NCBI GenBank assembly: GCA_947034895.1
Contig: OX344762.1
Location: 18,332,760 to 18,396,759, forward strand
Source: Rhytidiadelphus loreus
Taxonomy: Eukaryota; Streptophyta; Bryopsida; Hypnales; Hylocomiaceae
Length of the DNA: 64,000 bases
Reading direction: 5' to 3'
Made by a program: the position numbers and the translations under genes. Position 1 is the stretch's first letter; each line of letters opens with the position of its first letter. Of this stretch, positions 46,125 to 57,148 are shown piece by piece. The notes under the pieces are model-generated. The model searched no databases. It was given only the letters and a program-made list of their open reading frames with translations, and was not told where the DNA came from.

Positions 46125-46936
46125 GCAAACACCGTGCTTTAAAAGATAAAACTTCCACGTAAGAAGGAAATAATCTTTTTCTATGGAGCTCAAGCTTGGA
46201 ACTGTTGTTAGAGTTTTTCAACTAAAGTAGTGTGCTCATAAACCGTCACTTTAAGGGCTGATTTGCCTTTTTCACAGGTTTCTTGGGACAAAATGATTTT
46301 TAGATCATTTTTCAGAGAAAGAAAAATAGATGTGGAACCCAACACAAGTAGTTTCATATTTTTCCAAGCATTTTTGAATTACTTATAAATTTTCAAAGAT
46401 CCAGGTCATAGGCACCTATTTGTGACCATAGGTGTCTTAAAATCCGTCCCCTTGTGACTTTTGAAGAAATGTGTAGAAATCACAGCCAATAATTGGCTAT
46501 TACAATAAAATAAAACAATTCTTCTTGAATTCATTAACAGAGCAAAGAAGTCCATTCAAGGATCACCTTGCATCCATTCTACAACTACTTACAGGACAGT
46601 CTGAAGAAGAGGGGCGGTTCATGAGCATACTACCTTACTTGTAATTCACAAATGACTTATAATTCTTCAACAGCACACTACAGCCAAAGTTCACCCTCTG
46701 CAAAAAATAATTAAAATTTCAAAATGTGAATGATTTTGAAAATTAACAAATCAACTTGCTAAATCCAAGGAAGATTAATCGTAAAGAAATTCTAAATCCT
46801 CGAAATGATGTCAATTCAATTAGTTGCCTTCACTAAACATTGAATGGAGAAATTGTTTTTATAATGTTATCTATTTTTCATCATGAATCCTCAAAGGATA
46901 TGGGACAATTTGAAGATGAGAGCTTGACCACTCATT

Positions 46937-47334
46937 GTCAAAACGCAAGAATTGTATTCAATGTACAACTTCAGATCTCATTTTGTCATAGTAGAATTAT
47001 TTCTTTTGAGAAATTTCAAACTAAGAAAAGTTGTTAAATCAAGCTAACTTTCATCACCAAATTTTTTTTAGAGAATTAAAGCCTCCAATTGTAAGTTAGG
47101 GATAAAATTCAAAGAAGATGTTTGAAAATGTCAAAGAAAATGTCCCTTCCAACCCCTCTTAGAATTTTGTCCCTAACTTTTGATTGGAGGCTTGAAATCT
47201 CTAATAGATTTTTGTTTATGAAAGTTAGCTTGATTTAACAACTTTTCTTAGTACAAAATTTCTTTAAAAAAATAATTCTACTATGAAAAAATGAGATCCG
47301 AAGTTCTACATTGAACACAAATCTTGCTTTTGAC
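46937..47334. repeat. Hairpin MITE, copy 2
   Basis: A 398-bp inverted repeat. The left outer arm is GTCAAAACGCAAGAATTGTA and the right arm in reverse complement is GTCAAAAGCAAGATTTGTG. Inner arm stretches such as AAGTTGTTAAATCAAGCTAA are identical on both sides. The centre near 47120 reads AATGTCAAAGAAAATG. It is non-coding. Confidence 0.8.
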
Positions 47335-50076
47335 TTCTTGTATCTCCTATAAATCACTTTTTCTAGTGGGTTCCTCTCAAACCTTCTCATGCAATGATAT
47401 ACTTCATTCCAATTGTATTCTATAGGATTCAAGTCCAGCAATTGAAGTGAGTGACAAATAACTTGAAAAATTTGTATAAACAACCAATCTTCAATGTAAT
47501 GTGCAATGTACTCAGGACCATTGTTGTGTCATAAAATAATGTTCTCTTCTAACACTAGTTTTGATCAAATTAACAATTGCACATGGTGTGACTAAAGTAT
47601 ACATTAAGAAAATTCTATAGTTTGAATAATTTGCAATCACTTTTTGAACATGTTTCAAATAAGAAGAATTCAAATATCCTTAATTTATTTGAATCATATG
47701 TTTATTGAAGGAAAATAGACATTAGCATAATCTTTGTACAAAACATTATATTTGTAGAAGAAGTGTGGCATATGCCTTACTTCTTACAATAAACATCAAA
47801 TGGAGTAAGAGGGCAAATGCAAGCTAGCCTAATCCCTTGATTACAACAACCTTGAGATGTGAGGAGGTCAACACTATAAAAAATATGAGATTTTCTTAAA
47901 ATGTTGAGAAAAATGTGAAGTGGCATTCCGTTCGATGGGGAAGTTGCTAGTTAGGATGTCTCCTAAATTTCATCATAACTGACAAGCCAAAACGTGCTTA
48001 AATCATGTGAAATGTGACCCATTGGTGCTTGTTTTTTTTTTAAATTGCAGAAGACGTGGTCTTCTAAACTCCCCACAATATGGCATGTAGATGCCACATA
48101 AGTGCGACACAAGCAAAGACAATTTTGTGAATTTTTTTTCCATCTAGCCCGTTCATGACATGGAAACTGGAAAAGTAACGTGGTAACCAACAAGGGTGAC
48201 GTAGCATACCAACCATGCCTAGTCAACATACTTTTATGCCATTTAAGAATTTTAATATTGTTTTTTGAAACGTCAATATAGATGTCTAGTCGTTTTTTGA
48301 GATATTAATTTGTGTATATTGTATCTATAGGATAGGATCAACAAATAATAATTGTTTAATTTTTTTTTAAATGAACAAGAAAAATTATTGAATTCAACAA
48401 GAATCAAAGAAAACTTACTATCTACCACCAAGATAATTTTTGATGGCAAAATGAAGGAAGCTAATAAACATGAAGGGTAGAAAGGATGTATTTATATTGA
48501 AATTCATCATTTGTTCAAACAAAAGATATGGGATAAATTGAACATGGAAGCTTAACTTTCAAACAAATGGATGTTGTTTTAGACATATGGTTGTCGTTTC
48601 AAACATCTAGTTGTCATTTTAGGCATGAGGACATTGTTTCAGACATTTTACATAGAACACAATTCTTACTTTACATATCCCATATAAGTTGTGCACATCC
48701 ATCCATTTTCTTTCTTTTGCAAAGCATGCCATGTGGTTGTCCTTTTCCATAGTCAAAATGAATATGCTCGCTCAAAATGAATCCAATGGCTGACATGGAC
48801 TTTTGGTGTTCACAAAGGTGTTTTTTGAAAATGTGCACTTGTTTTTTAGAACATCACGAGCAACATGTCCGTCTTGAACAACATCACTGTGTTTCCCAAA
48901 AAACATGTATGCATTTTTCACAACATTACACAAAATTCAAGCTCTTTGAACCGCTTACCACCAAATGTGCTGACATCTTATAGAATGGGACATGTTTTTT
49001 TTTTACTACATTAAAAATCTGTTTTTCTTATAGAGCTTCCTTTGATTAAAATTGCAACAAGGGTTATTAGACATCCAAATTTTCAACTACTTGAAAATGA
49101 TGAGACATATACTCACCAACTCCACTCCATTTCATATTTATTGTAGAAGGTTAGACATATATTTGACCCTCTCATTCTACATGTCCATCAACTCCACTAC
49201 AATTTGTGTTTAGTGTAGAAGATTAGGTATATGCATGCATGACCCCCCATTCCATTTGATGTCCTTACTCATTCCATATTATAGAAGATTAGGCATATAT
49301 GCCTAACCTTTCATTCCATTTGATGTCCATATTCACTCCATTAGGTGTCTATTATAATCATGAAGGATACATATGTTTGACCATTTCACTTTATGAAATT
49401 GCATGCTAAATTTTCTTTGCTTTAATTTTAAATTGTATCAAGGTGTTTGATGACCTTTATTGATTCAATACAATGTAAATTCCATCTAATGTTCTAATAT
49501 CATTCTATTTTATGTCAACACTCTATTAGATGTTAATGATATCCAAGGGTTTAGGCACATGCATGATCCTCCACTCCATCTAATGATTATTGTAACCAAT
49601 ATTTTAAAGAATATGAACAATTTTTAATAGACCAAGTATTGATTGAATTATTTTACACAATAATGATGTGCAACATGCTTCTTTTTTGCATATTATTGAA
49701 CATAGTTGAATTTTAGCCCCCTCAAAGCGCATATGGTTGTGTATACTTAAAAATAAAAAAATAAAAAATAGTTTTTTCTATAAGCCTTGTATGTGTGTAG
49801 TGTGTATAAGTTTTGTATTTAAAGTGTCGCGTTGCACAAATCCATCTCCCCTTCAATCAGATGAACTACTTTCCAACTCATACAACTCTAAACCATTATG
49901 CTTCCTCCTTATCTTTAATTGTACATTACACATGCTAGTCTAAAAGACACTAGACTCCACTCTTTTTCCAACAATATTGCTTTCCATCTCAATCCAAAAG
50001 GTTAAATGTTTATTCATGAAAGAAAATGACATAAGTGCAATCTATTCAAGTTTTAGTCTTGCATTTCTTTGCCCAT
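47335..50076. other. AT-rich intergenic, no supported gene
   Basis: Loose repeats around TTCCATTTGATGTCC / AGAAGATTAGGCATATAT occur several times at 49090-49580, suggesting decayed tandem duplication. No convincing coding sequence is seen. Confidence 0.35.
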
Positions 50077-50080
50077 TTAA

Positions 50081-50986
50081 CCCCTAAAGTTCTGAGGTCT
50101 TTTCCCATCAAAAAACACTCAAAATTGCCATTTCACTAGCAAAGAGCCAAAATTTAATGTTTTTTTTGCATATCTAACCATAGGATTTTGTACTAAACTA
50201 GTGCAAAAATGTGTGGAAGAAATTTTAGAAACTTTGATCATGTAGATTGTAAGATATTTGCATTTTAAAGTGAAGGAAACAAGTTTTTTGCACCTTGCTC
50301 AATTACAATTTTTGGCTTTGAACCTTCATAAACTTAAAATTTTGCTCTACTAATTTTCAATTTCTAATTTTTTATGATGAAGAATTGAGTTGACAGTCTA
50401 GGGAAAAAATTAAAAAAAAACACCCTTGGTTTTCACTCACTAAAAATTGTTAAGTAAAATTGATTCAAGTTTGAAGGGAAAACCAAACTATTTATAGCTT
50501 TAAGATGGAATTGAAATATACTAATCTCATCGGTGAGATTGTTCTTATAAGAGATCCTAACCTTGTGAAACTTTTTTTTTTAATTCTGAAAATTGAATTT
50601 AAAAATGAATCCTATAATTTATCTTTTTAAGAAAATGCTTTGATTGCTTGAAGAACAAGATTGCCCATAACTTTTACATAACAAATCCAAATGGAATAAA
50701 TCAAAGCTTTCCATGTAAATAAAACTATTATCTACAAGAATTTTTTTTTAAAGTATTTCAAGTTTTTTTGAGTTTCTTTTTTTCTGCTAAATGAACTAAA
50801 TTTTTTTTTTGTCTGCCATAATATTTGCTCCCAGGTATTGATTGTAATAAAAAAATTATATTTTTGGAAAGTTGATGTGTTTTTCTATCTTTACAAAAAA
50901 TCCAAAAAATCATGACAAATGTTGAGATTGTAGGAGCGTGCCCAAAATCCATTTTATCCCTCAAGAGGACAATGGAACTTTAGGGA
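50081..50986 (+). mobile_element. piggyBac-like element, 900-bp family, copy C
   Basis: Left border TTAA then CCCCTAAAGTTCTGAGG. The right end in reverse complement is TTAA then TCCCTAAAGTTCCATTG. The 906-bp interior is the inverse of copy D (28460-29351). It is non-coding. Confidence 0.83.
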
Positions 50987-50990
50987 TTAA

Positions 50991-53515
50991 AACAACATGC
51001 TTGATGCTTCTTTGTCACAAGTGACTTCTTGGTCTTTACACATGCTTGCCATAACATATTTTTTTGATACTCTAGAGGGTTGCGAGTTCTCATCTGGAAA
51101 CCCGCCCAAACCCGCCATTCGCAAGCTGCGCTAACTTGGTTGAGCAACTATCAGGTCACTTTTTTTGAAAAATAAAAAAATAAAACTTTGTTTTTCATTT
51201 TAAAGATTTTTCATTTTTCATTTTTTGAAAAAAAATAAATATTTGACACCGGCGTTTGATGAGATCAGTAGGAACTGAGTTGGGAACAAGTTTGAAACGG
51301 CCCTCCACCCACCCTCTACCCCGAATCTCATCTAATGTGAACCCTTTACCTCTTAAGGCTCCTTCTAACTCAACTACATACCTTTATATTGTAATCCTCT
51401 TTTCATTGATGTAACCTCCTTACTATGTTGTGGTCATCACACTCATTAAAAATTATAAATCTACTAGCTAAAGTTCCATCTCTTAGATTCCTTCTCTCAC
51501 CCTTCACACTATGTCACTACAAGTGCTTTGGAGAATGTTCAAAACTACTAATGTTTTGTTGTATGAGTTGCCTTGTTAGCTCATGCATCTCAAGAATTGC
51601 CCTTCTTTGATTATTAAATCTCTTAGGAGCATAGCAAATCAATTGTAGCCTCTCCAAAACTCTTAAAATTCTTGAAATACAAGAAAGTGTAAAAACATAC
51701 TTGCATTGAGAAGATTTTAGTGAGTACAATTTTGTGCATGTTTTAGTTGTAAACTTCACTTTGAGATCTTTCAATTTGTAGCACTTGTAGGTGGCTCGTA
51801 TTGAGGGTGTTTTCATTCATTGCATGCCATATGTTATTTTTAGTATATTATTCAACCACCATATAGCAATTTTGAAGTTCACTCACTTTATTAGAACACT
51901 CTATCTATCTATCTATCTATCTATCTGAGTTGAATAGTATTTTTTTGGCTTCATTTTTTTATATAATATAAGGATTTAACATATAGTAGATTATAGGTAC
52001 TTTGGCAACACTTGTTTCTTTAGCATTTGAGTATTTGGGGTGGCATCATGTCTTATTTATTATTTCCTTTTGGCAAACTCATTACCTCGATCCTCTCCAA
52101 TCATTGCAACAATTTGTTGCCTCAACTACATTAATTTTTGCCCTTATTAGAACTCAAAGTACTTCTTCATTTAATGTGACATTGTACCTTCATCTTGCAT
52201 TTAAATAATGATAGGACAATTTGATCTTAGGGCACATGCTCTTTGCACAAATTTGGTAGTGGCTCATGTTTAGACTCTTATTTAGGTTCATATATCATCT
52301 TTTTTTACCTTGAGATTGCTTATAGTATTGTCCTTCGTAGACCGTGTTTCTACCTTATTCACAAACGAGTGGACCTTTTAGATGTCTGTATGTTGTTGAC
52401 CCTCTAGTGATGTCTTCTATCACAATGCCACGTAGGGAAGTACATGTATCTTATGTTTTATAAGCTAGATCAAGCCATTAAGGACATTCTCACTTACTAT
52501 TGACATTAATATTTGTATATCATTGTGGCATGTCTTTTTTTATTTATCAAGAAGCTCCAATAGTAAATAAACAACTAATGTCTTTTGTGGCCTCTTCGGA
52601 AACTCTCTCCACAAAGAGAGGGATAAGTGATTTATTCTCATGTTGCTTTGCATTTACCAAGCCTAGCTGGAGTGTGAATAAGCTTAGTGTGTAGAAGTGA
52701 AGTGCTATGCAACTTTTGGAAATAAAGACAATACTGGTATTGTATCAAGTTTTATAAAGCACCTCAATCTTTAGAATATGCAGATTTTTGTTCATTGAGG
52801 GTATTTAGAATAAACCAACCATTTACCACACACATCTAAAAAATGGACAACAATTGTTGCCAATTATCGCACAATAACCGTGCAATTCACCTAAATACCA
52901 ATTCAATTGCCATAGAAACAAAATTTTGTATCACCACCCAATGACCGCACACTATGCAGTAAAGGATTGTAAGGAATTTTCAACTAGATTTCAAGTGCAT
53001 CGCCTTTAAATTGCTATAAAAATTGTAGGAAGAAATTTTTTGGCATTCTATTTTTTGAAGGTGAATCTTAACATGACATTTAATAATCCCACCAAATTTT
53101 AAAACATGCAAGTCTCTATATTTATGTGGAAAAGGTTTTGAATTTTGTCTATGCAATAATTGACAAGTTTACTATATGTATTGTTGCAACTTTGTGTCCA
53201 TTACATAACATTGCCTTTGTTGTTAACCACAATAAGCATACAACTGTCTGATTGTCTAGATGGGAGAAAATTTGATGGAATTCTCAAATCCTTACAGCTT
53301 TGGTTTTGGAATTCTATAACCCAACTTGCTTCTGGAGTTTGGATGTTGAGGTTCGCCTTTCTCATTGCTCAAAGGTGGGATAGAAATCACAACAAAGTGA
53401 ACAAAGTGAACAACAATAGATTGGTATTTGAGCCCAAAGGTGGGATAGAAATCACATAGCAAGCAATAGTGAATTGCCTATGATGACCCATAAATAAACA
53501 TTGTTCAAAACATTG
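50991..53515. other. AT-rich intergenic, no supported gene
   Basis: Short frames up to 99 codons lack motifs. A small GC-richer patch at 51075-51140 (CCCGCCCAAACCCGCC) is unexplained. Confidence 0.35.
51901..51926. repeat. (CTAT)n microsatellite
   Basis: Six and a half uninterrupted copies of CTAT. Confidence 0.9.
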
Positions 53516-53519
53516 TTAA

Positions 53520-53960
53520 CCAATGCACAGGGCTAAAACTTTCATTTTCCAAATGTAGGATGGGCCCTCTAGCAAAGGACAAACCATTTTCAACTCAGTA
53601 GACCACTTGCCTCATTAGTCAATAGTAGAGTTTCATAACTTTAACATCACTTATTCAAATGTAATGAATCAAATCTTTCCCCATAAACAAAAATATAATC
53701 TATAAGAATTTAAAAAAATTATTTCAAGTTCTTTTTTTTCTTTTTTGGTTGCCTACAGGCTTCGACTATTTTGGGCTTATTGTGGCATAACTTTGCTCCT
53801 AGTGTAGGCACCGATTGAAATACAAATTATTTTTCTTAGAAAGCTAATTAGTTTTCCTATCTTGACAAAAAGTTTCAAAAAATCTTGCCAAAAACTAAGA
53901 TCATAGGTATTGACTTGAACCTTCAAGAATCCCTAGAGAAGACTCTTGAGACATTAGGGG
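53520..53960 (+). mobile_element. piggyBac-like element, shortened 900-bp family copy E
   Basis: Right border ACATTAGGGG then TTAA (53961-53964). The final 330 bp matches the right part of copy C (AATCAAATCTTTCC, TTTTCCTATCTTGACAAAAA, TCAAAAAATC). The left limit is set at TTAA 53516-53519, followed by CCAATGCAC. That assignment is weak, and the copy is either internally deleted or truncated. Confidence 0.5.
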
Positions 53961-54634
53961 TTAAGAGAATTGTCAAACTCATTAATCTAGTACACTAATT
54001 AATATAATGAAGTTTAGTGTAACCATACTAATTGATTTGAAATGCTACATGTTTTTACTTTTGATGAAGATTTTTACCAAGAGCACAAATATCTATACTA
54101 TTCAAAGAGGGGGATCCCTATAAATATAGTTGGTAAAATTATTCATCATTGGTAAGAACTTGTAGCATTTATAATCAATTAGCATGGTTTACACTAAATT
54201 TCTTTATTAGTGTAGTGAGAGGAGCACTCCTCTAGAGATTCTAATCAATGTTTGTCTCTTCATTGATGCAATGATGCATAACTTGCCAATAACAATTGAT
54301 TAGCAATTCTAGAACACCAAGTGGTTAATATAAATCCTTTGAACACGAAAGCCTAAGATTTATTTTAGGTGCACCTACTTTCAACATTTTGAAAATTTGT
54401 ACTTCATTCATAAGGTGATTGTCCAATAAATGCATAAATAGAGAATCTAATTTTTTTTTTGACTTCCAAAAAGATTCACCTATGATTTACATAGTTTCAA
54501 TAGTGTAAACTAAGCTCAAATCAAGGTGTAGTTAACTTACTATACATAAGTCTTGTTATCAATATATTGAACAAAATTGGAGGAATAAAAAAAATTTGAG
54601 GGTTTGTCCATATACTCTTCCTTTGTTTTATTAA

Positions 54635-55271
54635 TCCCTAAATGCCCAAGGCACCAAATTTTGGTGTCAACAATACTTTGAAGTTAAATAAAACCTAACC
54701 AAGTTGCTATTTTTAATAGTTTATATTTTCAAAAAATTCTTTTTGAAGTCTAATTTTAGAATAAAAAGTCTGATTTTGAAAATGATTGATTATGATTTTT
54801 TTGTTCAAGATTTTGAGCACGGGTGTTTATTGCAATCTTGACCTTCCGTAGTGTTAGAGGCTCATGGAAATACACTAGATCTTGGAGAAAAAATCACATC
54901 AAAAATTCATTTAAAAAATTATAGAATAGATTTTGAAAAGCCATAAATTGATTAGGGTAGTTGTGCATGCTAGGTCCTTTATCCTCAATTTCTTTTGGTG
55001 ACCAACTTTTTAGATTTGACATGTGAAGAGAAGATTGAAAGACTTCAAATCATTTTTACATTTTTAACACCTTCATGATTTAACATTATAATCTTTTGAT
55101 CCATAAGTAATATTGTTGTGTTTTCTTTTCCTATGTGATCTCTAATATGTCTAGTTTGAATTTGTACGGTTACAATTCAAAAAAAATTGATACAACTTAA
55201 CAAAATGTGTTTTTTGGTTCAATTTAGAGCAAATTCTTAGAAGCTCAAATAAGGCCTTGAGCATTTAGGGG
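54635..55271 (-). mobile_element. piggyBac-like element, 640-bp family, copy B
   Basis: Left border TTAA then TCCCTAAATGCCCAAGGC. The right end in reverse complement is TTAA then CCCCTAAATGCTCAAGGC. The 637-bp sequence is the inverse of copy A (30528-31174) throughout. TTAA is intact on both sides. It is non-coding. Confidence 0.87.
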
Positions 55272-55646
55272 TTAATTTAATTTTACAATGATAATGTAGA
55301 TCAACCAATGGCAATAGCACTATAGTTTTTTTCTCTGATCCACAAAGATTTGTGGGGGAACAATATGTTCAACAATATACAAGTACTTGTATCTTTTGCA
55401 TCTGGACCTTCACAAGGGTCCCAAAATACTTCATTGGAACAACTAATATCAACTCTTCCAAACTTCGAACATCAGCTAAAGGTAAAAACACCCAAAACCC
55501 TCAAAATAAGCAAATTCAGCATAGTTGGAGGCACCTTTTTCAAGAAAAACATTTCTTCTAGTATTAGCAATTGAAAATCATAAATTAAAAAAAAATTGAA
55601 TTTTTTGGATAAGATATGTAATTAATGAAGCTCCCTAGGTCACTAA

Positions 55647-55889
55647 AACCATCACATAGCTTAGTCATATAAAATCTAGAAAATCAAGAATCCACCAATT
55701 GCAATTAAGTACGGGGACAATTTATGAAACCATCACATAGCTTAGTCATATAAAATCTAGAAAATCAAGAATCCACCAATTGCAATTAAGTACAGGGACA
55801 ATTTATGAAACCATTACATAGCTTAGTCATAAAAAATCTAGAAAATCAAGAATCCATCAATTGCAATTAAGTACAGGGACAATTTATTT
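55647..55889. repeat. Three tandem 81-bp units
   Basis: Units containing CATCACATAGCTTAGTCATA and AATCAAGAATCCACCAATTG repeat at an exact 81-bp period with a few substitutions (for example CGGGG/CAGGG and CATCAC/CATTAC). Confidence 0.92.
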
Positions 55890-57148
55890 GCAATTTAGGG
55901 TACACTTTCAATTGAAGTCTAATTGTCAAGAATAATTGTCAAGAATGGGTTTGTAGACAATTTTGGGTATTTTCACCTTATATTATGTACAAACAAATTG
56001 CAATAAATATGCCATACAATAACGAAAAGTGAGACTCCTCACACTTCACGAGTTAAAAGTTATAACTTTCCCAAAATATTAGAAACATGGACTAGACCTT
56101 GAATGCAAAAACATTCAAGAAACGTGACTAAACCTGATCTTGACCTTACAGACTCTGGCACCAGACATGTAAGAAAGAATGGTTTATAATTTTTTTCACA
56201 TCGAGCAAGATTTCAAAAGAAAAACACAATTATTTACATGAATTTTGGAGGTCCAATGAACTAACTAATTGTAAATTTTCAAAGGGAAGGTTGTAGGAGG
56301 CAAAAGTAACCAAGGTGAATCCAAAACCCCTTTGCAACCTCTGCAATATTTTCTACCCTTGGCTAATTCATTATCCAAAATGGTCTCGAACGTATCCCTC
56401 AAACAACAAGTCACACCACGGTCATCAGCCAAACAAATTATCCGCTGCCAAGATGATCCTTGTTTCTACTACGCCTCTGGTAGAACTCTGAAAGTTACTT
56501 ATTCATCGGACACTTGGAGTTCTCCGCAGTGTCACAAGGTTAGCTTCACCTTGCTCTTATCCTACTGCTCCGTCACCATGTTGGATCCATTGCTTGTTCA
56601 TTTTCTATACAAACAGACGTAGGGTAGGTAATCCGCAGGGGTAGGTTTCAGCAGTAGTTGCAGTAGTACAGATATGGTTCAATTGTCTCTAGAATATTAT
56701 CAGTATTGGGCACCCGAAAAACAGGCAACCGTTGGCAACGCTCGACAGCATCATGAATACTATGGTCGCCTCCAGTGTACGAAATTGACTCCAATTTCCC
56801 AACAATCCTGCATCCTAGCATTCAACACCGCAAACACTCTGAACTTCCAGCACGGAGGTTCCTGATGTTTGCCACGCCACGTGAAATGCAATCAACAAAA
56901 ATGAGAAATGATTGCGAAACTTGACAGAGCGAGAGACGATACGATATCTTGCAAGGAAAATGAAGCAATCACTAATGTACATCATAACATCACCAGGCAC
57001 AGAATTCGGCAGACCAAGCCTGAATCTGTACCAGTACCTGCTTGAATCAAATTGCTGCTCTCAGACTTTCCGAATTAAATGCACGAGTGAAAACTCTCCC
57101 CAAACAAGGAAATTTGGTTGCTTATCAAAACAGATTCTCGGGACAGGG
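55890..57148. other. Downstream flank of the WD40 gene
   Basis: The GC content rises from about 56.3 kb. Frames of 60-100 codons on both strands have no motif. Part is probably 3' UTR of the WD40 gene. No polyadenylation site was assigned. Confidence 0.35.

Noticed and set aside
7057..55275. Interpreting the TTAA-bounded elements as TA-targeting (Tc1/mariner) or TTA/TAA-targeting (PIF) MITEs
   Set aside because: The outer T and A are conserved at almost all borders, and three-base direct duplication does not fit both ends. A TA target remains formally possible and is listed as a test.
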